A stretch of 64,000 nucleotides of DNA from Breoghania sp963678585 (GCA_963678585.2 CAXXGA010000003.1:62001-126000); one strand, 5' to 3'; positions 45,099 to 54,195 are shown, counted from the first letter of the stretch. Translations and numbers: made by a program. Notes: generated by a model from the sequence alone, not told the origin.

Positions 45099-46154
45099 AT
45101 GGCGGGCAAGACGAATGCGGGCAACTTCTTTGAGGATTTCAAGCTCGGGCAGATCATCAAACATGCCACCCCGCGCACGGTAACGGCGGGCGACGCAGCC
45201 CTCTACACCGCGCTTTACGGCCCCCGCTTCGCGGTGCAGTCCTCCGACGCCTTTGCTCAGGGTCTCGGCTACCCCCAAGCCCCGCTCGACGACATGCTCG
45301 TCTTCCATATCGTCTTCGGCAAGACGGTGCCGGACATCTCGCTCAACGCGGTCGCCAATCTGGGCTATGCGGGCGGACGTTTCCTCGCCCCCGTCTTTCC
45401 CGGCGATACGCTTTCATCGGTGTCCGAGGTCATCGGCCTGAAGGAAACCTCCTCGGGCAAGACCGGCGTCGTCTATGTGCGTTCCACCGGATACAAGTCC
45501 GACGGCACCGAAGTTCTCGACTATGTGCGCTGGGTGATGGTGCGCAAGCGCGACGAGGCCTCGCCCGCGCCGGAACCGGTTCTGCCGGAACTGCCGGAAG
45601 CGCTTGAGGCGGATGCGCTGGGCGATGCGGTGCCGCTTCTCGACATGGACCAGTGGGACGCCGATCTCGCCGGGAGCCCGCACCGTTTCGACGATTACAA
45701 GGTGGGCGAGAAGATCGACCACGTGGACGGCATGACGGTGGAGGAGAGCGACCACATGCTCGCCACGCGGCTCTACCAGAACACCGCCAAGGTGCATTTC
45801 AACCAGTTCACGGAAGGCCAGGGCCGCTTCGGGCGGCGGCTGATCTATGGCGGCCACGTGATCAGCCTTGCCCGCGCACTTTCCTATAACGGGCTTTCCT
45901 CCGCCTTCCATGTGGCGGCCTTCAACGGCGGACGGCACGTGGCCCCGCTCTTTGCGGGCGGAACGGTGTTTGCCTGGTCGGAAGTGCTCGACAAATCGGT
46001 AATCGCGGGCCGCGACGACGTGGGCGCGCTGCGCATCCGCACCGTCGCCACCGTGGACCGCCCTTGCTCCGATTTCCCGGACAAGGATGCTGATGGGAAA
46101 TACGATCCGTCCGTGATCCTCGATCTCGACACTTGGCAGCTCTTGCCGCGCTGA
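45099..46154 (+). CDS. mch: Mesaconyl-CoA hydratase (MaoC-type, ethylmalonyl-CoA pathway)
   Basis: Hydrates mesaconyl-C1-CoA to beta-methylmalyl-CoA in the ethylmalonyl-CoA pathway for acetyl-CoA assimilation. 351 aa with two hot-dog domains. Motifs match the Rhodobacter enzyme across the protein: NAGNFFEDFKLGQIIKHATP, LYTALYGPRFAVQSS, LLVFHIVFGKTVPDISLNA in near-identical form, NLGYAGGRFLAPVFPGDTL, VRWVMVRKRD, GEKIDHVDGMTVEE, ATRLYQNTAKVHFN and GRRLIYGGHVISLARAL. GGAG 8 bases before the ATG. The rest of the pathway is not in this window. Confidence 0.92.
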   Translation: MAGKTNAGNFFEDFKLGQIIKHATPRTVTAGDAALYTALYGPRFAVQSSDAFAQGLGYPQAPLDDMLVFHIVFGKTVPDISLNAVANLGYAGGRFLAPVFPGDTLSSVSEVIGLKETSSGKTGVVYVRSTGYKSDGTEVLDYVRWVMVRKRDEASPAPEPVLPELPEALEADALGDAVPLLDMDQWDADLAGSPHRFDDYKVGEKIDHVDGMTVEESDHMLATRLYQNTAKVHFNQFTEGQGRFGRRLIYGGHVISLARALSYNGLSSAFHVAAFNGGRHVAPLFAGGTVFAWSEVLDKSVIAGRDDVGALRIRTVATVDRPCSDFPDKDADGKYDPSVILDLDTWQLLPR

Positions 46155-46242
46155 GGCGCGGCGGGGCAAATCGGTGGCGGGCACACGGCTGGCGGATGAT
46201 CGACTGGTGGAGCCGATGTTGAGTGCCACGCCCCAACGCAAA

Positions 46243-46275
46243 CAAAAACGCCACGCACCTTCAGGTGCGCGGCGT
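46243..46275 (-). terminator. Terminator of the PagL-like gene
   Basis: On the minus strand a 12 bp stem (one G-T pair) with TGAA loop is followed by TTTTTGTTTG; 35 bp after the stop at 46311. Also stands opposite the mch 3' end. Confidence 0.85.
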
Positions 46276-46310
46276 CCATCGATTTCAAACTTCCGGAAAA
46301 CCCGGCTGGA

Positions 46311-46970
46311 TCAGAACGCGTAGCCGAGACGCATGCCGACATTGGTCAGGCCGTCGTTGTCGGAGCAGTAGCCGTTGTTCGACGAATGCTCGATGATGGC
46401 CGACACGTTCCATGCCTGATTGATGCGGAAGCCCACGGAAGCGGATTCGTGGAACATCACGTTGCAGCCCAGCGCCAGACCGCCCTGACCCGCCTCGGTG
46501 TTGCCGTTATGGACCATGCCGCCGAAGGAGCCTTCGACGAAGAGGTAGTCGGTCAGGTCGATGGACAGGGTGTAGCCCGCATAGAGAATCGACGTGTCGC
46601 CGGAGGTGTTCAGGTTGCCGCCGATATGGGGACGCAACATCGACTGGGTGTCGAGGAACGGCGTCTTGAAGGCCAGCGCGCCCCAGCGCATCAGGATCTC
46701 GGCGTTGATGTCGACGCCCGATTCGCGGTCCATCGTGTCGTGGAAATAGACACCGCCGCGCACTTCGTTGTAGGGCGCGAAGCTGCGGCTATCCATCGGA
46801 GCGGAGCCATACATGTCAGCGGCGAGGGCTGGTGAAGCGCCGGAAATCATGGCGAGAGCGAGGAGCCCGGCGGCAATGCGCTTTCCCGAAGATGCACCCG
46901 CAGAGAAAGAACCGCTTGCAGAATGTGCTGACACGGCGGACGCCGCATGGAAACAATCGGAATGAATCAC
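46311..46970 (-). CDS. PagL-like outer-membrane acyloxyacyl hydrolase
   Basis: 219 aa. A signal peptide runs to about residue 51 (ALAMISGASPALAAD). The rest alternates as amphipathic beta strands and ends in aromatic F (RLGYAF), typical of an outer-membrane barrel. The C-terminal stretch FRINQAWNVSAIIEHSSN resembles the catalytic His-Ser segment of PagL lipid A 3-O-deacylases. Two Cys may form a disulfide (LALGCN and NGYCSDND). The long N-terminus before the signal suggests the true start is the internal Met-free region's upstream ATG, so the start is uncertain. Likely trims lipid A; unproven. Confidence 0.7.
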   Translation of the reverse strand: MIHSDCFHAASAVSAHSASGSFSAGASSGKRIAAGLLALAMISGASPALAADMYGSAPMDSRSFAPYNEVRGGVYFHDTMDRESGVDINAEILMRWGALAFKTPFLDTQSMLRPHIGGNLNTSGDTSILYAGYTLSIDLTDYLFVEGSFGGMVHNGNTEAGQGGLALGCNVMFHESASVGFRINQAWNVSAIIEHSSNNGYCSDNDGLTNVGMRLGYAF

Positions 46971-47174
46971 CGCACTGGCCTCGAATTATTGCCCCAATTT
47001 GGCGGGTACTTTCGTCAATTCCGAAAGCCGATGCAATCGAAACTCCGCCCACCACCTTCACGCCATTCACTTCACGGCGTTTTGCCGCATGCTGTTGCGC
47101 AAGGGTAACATAGGTAAAGCACGCCCGGGACGGGCGGGCAAGCGCAGGGTTCAGATGACAAGACCGGCGACAGG

Positions 47175-47921
47175 ATGGCGCGCATCGACATGAACGACCT
47201 TTACACGGAACTGGAACGGGACGGGTTCCTCATCCTCGGCGGTTTCGACTTCAGCCCCGATGAAGACTGGGGTGATCCCGGCGAAGACGGGGAGGCGGAG
47301 GGCGGCGCGGCCGGCTCGCTCATACTTGTCGGCAATGCGGGCGGTGCCATGTGGGCGGCGTTCAGGGCCTCGCCGGAGGCCCGTGACGGCAACCCCGATC
47401 CGCTGGATCGTTATACGCGGCGCTGCATCACCGCTGTCGCCGAGCCTTTCGGACTTGCGGCCGTCTTTCCCTTCGAGCGGCCTTTCCGGCCCTTTCAGCA
47501 GTGGGCGATGCGGGCGGGCGGGTTTTCGCCGAGCCCGCTCGGCGTGCTGGTGCATCGCCGGTTCGGACCATGGGCGGGATTTCGCGCAGCCCTTGTCGGC
47601 GAGAAGCCGCTTGAGGCCTATGCGCCGGGCGTTTCTTTCGGATCTGAAGACGATGATGCCGCTTGGGAAGATGAAAAAGCCGGCCCGTGCCCGGCATGCG
47701 TCGAAAAGCCCTGCATGGCCGCATGTCCTGCAAAGGCCCTGACGCCGCAGGGCTATGACGTGCCGCGTTGCCTTTCCTATCTTGAAGCGAATCCAGACAC
47801 CTCCTGCCTGTCGGGATGCCTTGCGCGGGTCGCCTGTCCCCATGGTGCGGCCTGGCGGCAGGGGGCCGAACAGGCGCGATTTCACATGCGGGCCTTCACG
47901 GGCGGAAATATCGGGACTTGA
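47175..47921 (+). CDS. Iron-sulfur (ferredoxin-like) protein of unknown role
   Basis: 248 aa (or 243 from the ATG at 47190). The C-terminal third has a cysteine-rich segment CPACVEKPCMAACPAKAL followed by RCLSYL, TSCLSGCLARVACPHG, giving enough Cys for one or two 4Fe-4S clusters; layout recalls the ferredoxin part of QueG-type reductases. The N-terminal part (about residues 45-150) is a globular domain with no motif I recognise, and it lacks the cobalamin-domain features of QueG. An acidic Gly/Glu loop sits near residues 28-45. Single gene upstream of tspO. Confidence 0.7.
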   Translation: MARIDMNDLYTELERDGFLILGGFDFSPDEDWGDPGEDGEAEGGAAGSLILVGNAGGAMWAAFRASPEARDGNPDPLDRYTRRCITAVAEPFGLAAVFPFERPFRPFQQWAMRAGGFSPSPLGVLVHRRFGPWAGFRAALVGEKPLEAYAPGVSFGSEDDDAAWEDEKAGPCPACVEKPCMAACPAKALTPQGYDVPRCLSYLEANPDTSCLSGCLARVACPHGAAWRQGAEQARFHMRAFTGGNIGT

Positions 47922-48055
47922 GAAATGCGGCGCAGTTTGTCTATCAGTGCGCGCGCTGGCAGTGCGCGCACTGGTTGCGATACCGGACCGGGGACCCGGC
48001 CAGCCGGCTTGCCGCAAACACATGGCCGCAAACAAACACATGAAAGGCTCGACCC

Positions 48056-48562
48056 ATGCGTCGATGGATCGTTCTCGCCCTCTTCCTCGTCTTCGTCCTC
48101 GGAGCGGGCATGGGAATGGGCTACCTGGCCAGCCTCACCGACTGGTACGCAACGCTTGCCAAACCCGCCTTCGCACCGCCCGACTGGGTCTTTGCGCCCG
48201 TGTGGAGCGTGATGTACGTGCTGATCGCGGTCGCAGGCTGGCGCACTTTCGAACGCGACAAGCTCGGCAAGTCGATGCGGCTCTGGGTCGGGCAGATGCT
48301 GGTGAACCTGACCTGGCCGGTCGTCTTCTTCGGCTTTCAGGACCCGTATCGCGCGCTGATCCTGATCGTGCTGACCACTGCACTCGTCCTCTGGTACACG
48401 ATCGAAAACTGGTCGCGCGACCGGATCGCCGCCTACCTGTTCACGCCCTATACGCTCTGGATGCTCTACGCCACGGCGCTCAACGCCGCCGTCTGGCTGT
48501 TGAACCGGGCGGCGGAAACGACGCCGCTCTTCGGCGATCAGCCCCCGCTTCTCGGCGGCTGA
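48056..48562 (+). CDS. tspO: TspO/MBR-family membrane protein
   Basis: Tryptophan-rich sensory protein, 168 aa, five transmembrane helices. Conserved ATLAKPAFAPPDWVFAPVWS near the N-terminus, WPVVFFGF in the third helix, and the LFTPYTLWMLYATALNAAVW C-terminal segment. Homologues bind porphyrins and modulate tetrapyrrole-related regulation in alphaproteobacteria. AAGG about 8 bases before the ATG. Convergent with folK. Confidence 0.93.
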   Translation: MRRWIVLALFLVFVLGAGMGMGYLASLTDWYATLAKPAFAPPDWVFAPVWSVMYVLIAVAGWRTFERDKLGKSMRLWVGQMLVNLTWPVVFFGFQDPYRALILIVLTTALVLWYTIENWSRDRIAAYLFTPYTLWMLYATALNAAVWLLNRAAETTPLFGDQPPLLGG

Positions 48563-48602
48563 ACCTCACTTCAGGCGACCGATTCTTCAGGCAGCCCATC
48601 CT

Positions 48603-49136
48603 TCAGGCAAGCTGACCGGGCTGCAGGTCGTCGAGGCGCTCGATGGTGTCCGCATCGGGACACTCTGCCAGCGCCTGCGAGGCAGTGAGCCCGCCGCCGA
48701 TGGGCGCATCGGGCCAGATTTCGGCCAGCGGAACCAGCACGAAGGCCCGCTCGGCAATGCGCGGATGGGGCACGCTCAGCCCCTCTCGCGCGATTTCCTC
48801 GCCGCCGTAGATCAGCACGTCGATATCGATCTTGCGCGGCCCCCAGCGGATATCGCGCACCCGGCCGAGCCCACGCTCGATTTCCAAGCCGCGCGCCAGA
48901 AGATCCGACGGCTCCAGCGTCGTCTCCACCAGAATGCAGGCATTGACGAACCAGTCCTGATCCGTGAGGCCCCAGGGCGCGGTGCGATAGTCGGCGGAAC
49001 GCGCCACGAGCGTGATGCCGTCGCTTTCCGCGATCTGCCTGATCGCCTCGGCGAGAAAGCCGCGCTTGTCGCCGATATTGGAGCCGAGGCCCAGAACGGC
49101 GCGCACGGGCGTCTTGCGCATCGAAGCTGCCGTCAT
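48603..49136 (-). CDS. folK: 2-amino-4-hydroxy-6-hydroxymethyldihydropteridine pyrophosphokinase
   Basis: Transfers pyrophosphate from ATP to the pterin in folate synthesis. 177 aa from the ATG at 49136, which overlaps the folP stop by ATGA. LGLGSNIGDKRGFLAEAI, SADYRTAPWGLTDQDWFVNA, RWGPRKIDIDVLIYGGEEI and VPHPRIAERAFVLVPLAEI are all present. Directly follows folP. The pathway's first enzyme, folE, lies 9 kb away. Confidence 0.96.
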   Translation of the reverse strand: MTAASMRKTPVRAVLGLGSNIGDKRGFLAEAIRQIAESDGITLVARSADYRTAPWGLTDQDWFVNACILVETTLEPSDLLARGLEIERGLGRVRDIRWGPRKIDIDVLIYGGEEIAREGLSVPHPRIAERAFVLVPLAEIWPDAPIGGGLTASQALAECPDADTIERLDDLQPGQLA

Positions 49137-49996
49137 CGCGTCGTCTCCCCGCAATCCATGCTCTCATGCAACACGGCGTCGGCCACCTTCAGCGCATCGG
49201 CGTGGAGCGCCACGTCATGGGCGCGGATGATATCGGCCCCGCGCGCCACAGCCGCCAGATGCGCGCCGAGCGACCCTGCATCGCGCTCCGCAGCCTCCCG
49301 GCCCGTCAGCGTGCCGATGAAGCGTTTGCGCGACGCCCCCACCAGCACGGACAAGCCGAAATGCGCCTTTACCTCGTCAAGCCGGTTGAGCGCGATCAGG
49401 TTCTGCTCCTCCGTCTTGGCGAAGCCGATGCCCGGATCGAGGATGATCCTGTCCTTCGCGATCCCGGCCTGGTCCGCGATTTCCAGCGTGCGGGCGAAAA
49501 AGGCGATCATGTCGGCCACGATATCGCGGGCAGGGTCCACGTGCGCGGTCGGGTCCAGGCCGCGATTGTGCATGGCGATGACATGCGCGCCGGTGCGCGC
49601 TGCGACCATTGCCATATCTGGATCGCCCTGCAGGCCGAGAATATCGTTGATGACATGGGCACCCGCGCCTATGGCGGCGGCGGCCACACCGGCCTTGTAG
49701 GTATCGATGGAGACGGCGCAGGCAAGGCCGCGCAATTCCGCCAGCACGGGAAGAATGCGGGCGAGTTCCTCTTCGGCCGAAATCCGCTGCGCGCCGGGCC
49801 GGGTGCTTTCGCCGCCGACGTCAATGATGTCCGCACCTTGCTCGATCATCGTGCGGGCATGGACGAGGGCGGCTGCGGGCGCATCGTGGCGGCCGCCGTC
49901 GGAGAAACTGTCCGGCGTCACGTTCAGGATGCCCATCAGCAGCGTGCGCGCACCGGGGACATGTTCAAGCGGGCCGATCTTGAGAGGGCGTGTCAT
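49133..49996 (-). CDS. folP: Dihydropteroate synthase
   Basis: Condenses the pterin pyrophosphate with p-aminobenzoate; target of sulfonamides. 287 aa from the ATG at 49996. LMGILNVTPDSFSDGGRH, IIDVGGESTRPGAQRI, VSIDTYKAGVAAAAIGAGAH, IILDPGIGFAKTEEQN and VGASRKRFIGTLTGR are the family signatures. Frame open upstream, but only this start gives the normal N-terminus. Translationally coupled to folK. Confidence 0.97.
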   Translation of the reverse strand: MTRPLKIGPLEHVPGARTLLMGILNVTPDSFSDGGRHDAPAAALVHARTMIEQGADIIDVGGESTRPGAQRISAEEELARILPVLAELRGLACAVSIDTYKAGVAAAAIGAGAHVINDILGLQGDPDMAMVAARTGAHVIAMHNRGLDPTAHVDPARDIVADMIAFFARTLEIADQAGIAKDRIILDPGIGFAKTEEQNLIALNRLDEVKAHFGLSVLVGASRKRFIGTLTGREAAERDAGSLGAHLAAVARGADIIRAHDVALHADALKVADAVLHESMDCGETTR

Positions 49997-50148
49997 CGCT
50001 ATCCGCGGGTTCGATTGGGCTTTTCGCCGCTGCGGCGGGGATTTCGGGAGGGTGATGCGCCGATCGCCCGGCAAATGCAAGGTCGCAAGGCCCCCGGATC
50101 GCGGCTATCCAGCACAAACTCGGCCCGCACCGACACCCATTCCCGCAA

Positions 50149-50214
50149 CGTCATGGAAGTTTATAAAAACGGTCACCTCACCGATAACGTAGTGTCATGG
50201 ACCGCCATCACCTT
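50149..50214 (+). promoter_or_regulatory. 11-bp-periodic GTCA repeats upstream of phoD (candidate Pho box)
   Basis: GTCA-containing hexamers CGTCAT (50149), GGTCAC (50171) and TGTCAT (50193) recur every 22 bp, with weaker units at 50160, 50182 and 50204 on the 11 bp grid that PhoB uses. Located 40-110 bp before phoD. Confidence 0.4.
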
Positions 50215-50255
50215 GCGTCGCCGCAGCATCTGCGCCTCAAGGAGAGAGATCTGAC

Positions 50256-51836
50256 ATGTCGTTTTCACGCCGTTCCTTCCTGAAATCCACCGCCGCCACC
50301 GGCCTTGTCGCAACCGGTTTTGCGGGGGCTGGCGGCCTCGCCATGCCCGCGCTCAGCCGCGCCGCCAGCCGTCCCGTCATCAGCCACGGCGTCCAGTCGG
50401 GCGACGTCACCGCCAATGCCGGCATGGTGTGGACCCGCGCCGACCGTCCTTCCAAGGTGATGTTCGAAATCGCCACCCGCGAGGACTTCGCCAACGCCCG
50501 CCGCCTGCCGCCGCTCAATGCGCTTCCCGACAGCGATTTCGCGGTCAAGCGCATGGTCGGGGACCTGCCGTCGGATCAGGAGATCTTCTACCGGGTGACG
50601 CTTGCCGACCTCAATGACGTCAACGCCACCTCGCAGCCGATGGTCGGCCATTTCCGCACCGCGCCGACCTCCAAGCGCGACGTGAAGTTTGTGTGGTCCG
50701 GCGACACGGTCGGGCAGGGCTGGGGCATCGACAAGGCCCGCGGCGGCATGAAGACCTACGCCACCATGGTCCAGCACCAGCCGGATTTCTTCATCCATTC
50801 CGGCGACACGGTCTATTCCGACGGTCCGCTGAAGGAAGAGGTCGAGCTGAAGGACGGGACGATCTGGAAGAACCTCGTCACCCCGGAAAAGTCCAAGGTC
50901 GCCGAGACGCTGAACGAGTATCGCGGCCAGTGGAAGTACAACATGATGGACGAGAACGTGCTCGCCATGTCGCGCGAGGTTCCGACCTTCTTCCAGTGGG
51001 ACGACCATGAGGTGGTGAACAACTGGTCGGGCGCCAAGGACCTGAGCGACGACGACCGCTACACCGAAAAGAACGTCCCGCTGCTGTCGGCCCGTGCAGC
51101 CCGTGCCTTCCACGAGATGACGCCGATCTCCTACACGCCCGCAGAGCCCGGCCGCGTCTACCGCAAGATCCCCTACGGCCCGATGCTGGACGTGTTCTTC
51201 CTCGACCTGCGCTCCTACCGCGCCGCCAACAGCGACGGCATGCAGGAGACGCTCGACGAGACCTCGCAGGGTCTGGGCGCGGAACAGATCGCCTGGCTGA
51301 AGCGCGAACTGCTCAACTCCAAGGCCACCTGGAAGGTCATCGCCTGCGACATGCCCATCGGCCTTTGCGTGTGGGACAAGCACAAGGACGTGAAGCGCGT
51401 GGAGGCCGTCTCCAACGGCGACAACGGCTCGCCGAAGGGCCGCGAGCTGGAATTCTCCGACCTGCTGCGCTTCATCAAGACCGCCGGTATCGACAACACC
51501 GTGTGGCTGACGGCGGACGTCCACTACACCGCCGCCCACTACTACAACCCGGACAAGGCGGCCTTCCAGGACTTCGATCCGTTCTGGGAATTCGTCTCCG
51601 GCCCGCTGCATGCCGGCACCTTCGGCCCGAACGATCTGGACGGCACCTTCGGTCCGGAAGTGAAGTACGTGAAGGCGCCGACGAAGGAGCAGGGCGGGAA
51701 CCTGCCGCCCTCCATGGGGCTCCAGTTCTTCGGCATCGTGGAAATCGACGGCGCGACCGAGCAGCTGAAGGTCCGGCTGATGGACAGCGGCGACACGGAA
51801 CTCTACTCCGTCACGCTCGATCCGAAGCTCGCCTGA
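50256..51836 (+). CDS. phoD: Alkaline phosphatase PhoD-like, Tat-exported
   Basis: Periplasmic or secreted phosphodiesterase/phosphomonoesterase, 526 aa. Twin-arginine signal SRRSFLKSTAATG at the N-terminus. N-terminal PhoD domain (HGVQSGDVTANAGMVWTRAD), then metallophosphatase core: WSGDTVGQG, FIHSGDTVYSDGP, QWDDHEVVNNWSG, and LTADVHYTAAHYYNP, which provide Fe/Ca ligands in known PhoD. AAGGAGA upstream of ATG. Likely phosphate-starvation regulated. Confidence 0.92.
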   Translation: MSFSRRSFLKSTAATGLVATGFAGAGGLAMPALSRAASRPVISHGVQSGDVTANAGMVWTRADRPSKVMFEIATREDFANARRLPPLNALPDSDFAVKRMVGDLPSDQEIFYRVTLADLNDVNATSQPMVGHFRTAPTSKRDVKFVWSGDTVGQGWGIDKARGGMKTYATMVQHQPDFFIHSGDTVYSDGPLKEEVELKDGTIWKNLVTPEKSKVAETLNEYRGQWKYNMMDENVLAMSREVPTFFQWDDHEVVNNWSGAKDLSDDDRYTEKNVPLLSARAARAFHEMTPISYTPAEPGRVYRKIPYGPMLDVFFLDLRSYRAANSDGMQETLDETSQGLGAEQIAWLKRELLNSKATWKVIACDMPIGLCVWDKHKDVKRVEAVSNGDNGSPKGRELEFSDLLRFIKTAGIDNTVWLTADVHYTAAHYYNPDKAAFQDFDPFWEFVSGPLHAGTFGPNDLDGTFGPEVKYVKAPTKEQGGNLPPSMGLQFFGIVEIDGATEQLKVRLMDSGDTELYSVTLDPKLA

Positions 51837-51863
51837 TCACACCTTCGGACACGCGAAAACGAA

Positions 51864-51898
51864 AAGGGGCGCGCAGACAGTCTGCGCGCCCCTTGTTT
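51864..51898. terminator. Bidirectional terminator between phoD and secB
   Basis: Perfect 14 bp stem (51864-51877 with 51881-51894) and CAG loop. GTTT follows on the plus strand and TTTTCGTTTT on the minus strand, so it can end both genes. Confidence 0.8.
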
Positions 51899-51963
51899 CG
51901 TTTCTCAAAGCCTTGAACCGGGGCGAGAGCGAAAGCTCTCAGCCCGCTCAGTTACAGGCCCGC

Positions 51964-52443
51964 TCAGTTCAGGGGCTGGGTGTTGCCCTGCGCCATGTTC
52001 TGGCGATAGAGGGCGGCAAAATCGATCGGATCGATCATCAGCGGCGGGAAGCCGCCGTTGCGGGTGCAATCGGAGAGGATCTGGCGCGCGAAGGGGAAGA
52101 GCATGCGCGGGCACTCGATCAGCACGAAGGGGTGCATGTGCTCTTCGGGCACGCCCTGAATGCGGAAGATGCCGCAATAGACAAGCTCGACCGCGAACAT
52201 GGCGGTGCCGCCGTTGACGGCCTTGGCTTCCAGCGTGAGGGTCACCTCATACTGGTTGTCCTCGTGCTTCGTCGCGTTGACGTTCACGTTGATGTCCAGC
52301 TGCGGCTGCTGCTGGCTCGGGCGCAGGGTGGCCGGGGCGTTCGGATTCTCGAACGAGAGGTCCTTGATGTACTGCACCAGGATGTTGATTGCGGGCTGCG
52401 GCGGCTGCTGCGCACCGGCGTTGGGCTCGTTCGTGTCGCTCAT
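51964..52443 (-). CDS. secB: Protein-export chaperone SecB
   Basis: Keeps preproteins unfolded for SecA. 159 aa. INILVQYIKDLSFENPNAP, PQLDINVNVNATKHEDNQ, VELVYCGIFRIQGVPEEH and the conserved C-terminal part LLFPFAR-like PRMLFPFARQILSD, NGGFPPLMIDPIDFAALYR. Divergent from regB across 265 bp. Confidence 0.97.
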   Translation of the reverse strand: MSDTNEPNAGAQQPPQPAINILVQYIKDLSFENPNAPATLRPSQQQPQLDINVNVNATKHEDNQYEVTLTLEAKAVNGGTAMFAVELVYCGIFRIQGVPEEHMHPFVLIECPRMLFPFARQILSDCTRNGGFPPLMIDPIDFAALYRQNMAQGNTQPLN

Positions 52444-52708
52444 CGAGTGTCGTTGTCCGTGTGTCGGGTCCTTCTGGCGGGCCGCATTTCGGGCCGGCCT
52501 CGATGAGGCTGGCTACCACGGTCGGGCGGGGGGATACAAGCACGTAGGTGCGACATTGCAGCCAAAACCCGTGCCCCTCGTAAAAATTGCCCCTACGTTA
52601 AACCACCTATAGTCGATTATTGGCCGACACAATGGCTTGGCGGGAAGCGTCAAGCAGTCTATCAGGGGGTGTATGGTCGTTTCCAAGCAACGCCACATGG
52701 GAGCTTGA

Positions 52709-54052
52709 ATGCTCGGAACTGCCCCTTCGCACAATGACTTTGGTGAAAGACTCCTGAAGCTCGACACTCTGGTACGTCTGCGCTGGTTCGCGGTCGCAGG
52801 ACAGAGTGTCGCTGTGCTTGTGGTACAATACGGTCTGAACTTCGACGTCCCTCTCGGACCGGTCTTCGTTCTCATCGCCCTGTCGGCCTGGCTCAACCTC
52901 GCCCTGCGGTTCGTGCGCTCCAAGGTCCAGCGCCTGCCGCAGCGCCTCGCCACCTTTCTGCTGGGATACGACATCTTCCAGCTTGCGGGCCTGCTGTTCC
53001 TGACGGGCGGGCTCGGCAATCCCTTCGCCATGCTGCTGGTGGTGCCGGTCACCGTTTCCGCAGCCGCGCTTCCCGGACGCGAAACCGTCATTCTCGGCGG
53101 CATCGCCGTCTTCGCCACGATCCTGCTGGCGATCTACCAGCTCCCCCTGCCGTGGATCGACGGCGAACATCTGGAGCTTCCGCAAGTCTACCGGTTCGGC
53201 ATCTGGGTCGCGCTGGTGGCCACGCTGACCTTCATCGCCGTCTATACCTTCCTCGTGGCGGCGCAGACGCGCCAGCTTTCGCAAGCGCTGGCGGCCACGG
53301 AACTGACCCTTGAGCGCGAACAGCACCTGCATGCGCTGGACGGCCTCGCCGCCGCCGCCGCCCATGAACTCGGCACCCCGCTCGCGACCATCGTGCTGAC
53401 CGCCAAGGAGCTGGAGACAGAATTCGAAAAAGGCAGCACGCAGCGCGAAGACCTTGAACTCATCCGCTCGCAGGGCGACCGCTGCCGCGAGATCCTGCGC
53501 AAGCTGACGTCGCTTTCCTCCGACCAGTCCTTCTTCGCCGCGCGTCTCTCGCATCTGATCGAGGAAGTGGCGGAACCCCACCGCGATCAGGGCGTCACCA
53601 TCACCATCATGAAGGACAGCGCACAGGGCAAGCCGCTCGTTCGCCGCAACGCCTCCATTCTCTACGGTATCGGCAATCTTCTGGAAAACGCCGTCGATTT
53701 TGCCGAGAGCGCGGTCAGCGTGAGGCTGACCTGGAACCAGACCAGCGCCACGGTGACCATTTCCGACGACGGTCCGGGCTTTGCCGATGAGGTGATCGAC
53801 CGGCTCGGCGAACCTTATGTCACGACGCGGGCGCGCTCCGGGGCGCTGCCCAAACCATCCGCACAGCAGGCCAATGCCGGGGGGCTCGGCCTGGGCTTCT
53901 TCATCGCGAAGACGCTTCTGGAACGCACCGGCGCGCGCCTGGCGCTGCGCAACGGTCTGGAAGGAGGCGCGGTGGTACAGATCCAGTGGCCGCGCATATC
54001 GCTGGAAGAAGCCGAAGACTCCGCTGCAGCAACCGAGGGGCAGCACGCGTAG
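52709..54052 (+). CDS. regB: Redox sensor histidine kinase RegB/ActS
   Basis: Inner-membrane kinase that senses quinone redox state and phosphorylates RegA. 447 aa. Six transmembrane helices in residues about 25-185; the quinone-binding loop GGLGNPF at 100-106; H-box AAAAAHELGTPLATI with phospho-acceptor His 219; and the redox-sensitive Cys 259 in RSQGDRCREIL. ATPase domain has NLLENAVDFAES, SDDGPGFAD and GGLGLGFFIAKTLLER. Followed by regA after 143 bp with a separate promoter-like element. Confidence 0.96.
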   Translation: MLGTAPSHNDFGERLLKLDTLVRLRWFAVAGQSVAVLVVQYGLNFDVPLGPVFVLIALSAWLNLALRFVRSKVQRLPQRLATFLLGYDIFQLAGLLFLTGGLGNPFAMLLVVPVTVSAAALPGRETVILGGIAVFATILLAIYQLPLPWIDGEHLELPQVYRFGIWVALVATLTFIAVYTFLVAAQTRQLSQALAATELTLEREQHLHALDGLAAAAAHELGTPLATIVLTAKELETEFEKGSTQREDLELIRSQGDRCREILRKLTSLSSDQSFFAARLSHLIEEVAEPHRDQGVTITIMKDSAQGKPLVRRNASILYGIGNLLENAVDFAESAVSVRLTWNQTSATVTISDDGPGFADEVIDRLGEPYVTTRARSGALPKPSAQQANAGGLGLGFFIAKTLLERTGARLALRNGLEGGAVVQIQWPRISLEEAEDSAAATEGQHA

Positions 54053-54115
54053 CAGTGAAGACGCCGCGCTCTGCGCGGCAAACCCCGAGGGGGGATAAAC
54101 CTGGAACGATGCGAT

Positions 54116-54144
54116 TTGCACGGGCAAGCCGCGTTTCCTATATA
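54116..54144 (+). promoter_or_regulatory. Sigma-70-type promoter of regA
   Basis: TTGCAC (54116-54121) and TATATA (54139-54144) separated by 17 bp, 52 bp before the regA start. Suggests regA can be expressed apart from regB. Confidence 0.65.
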
Positions 54145-54195
54145 AGTAAAGTTGTGAGGCTTTCCTTAGCCTCCCTATGAATGCAGGAAGTTCAA

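Noticed and set aside
48011..48042. Repeated GCCGCAAACA before tspO
   Set aside because: Two imperfect short copies only, with no sign of function.
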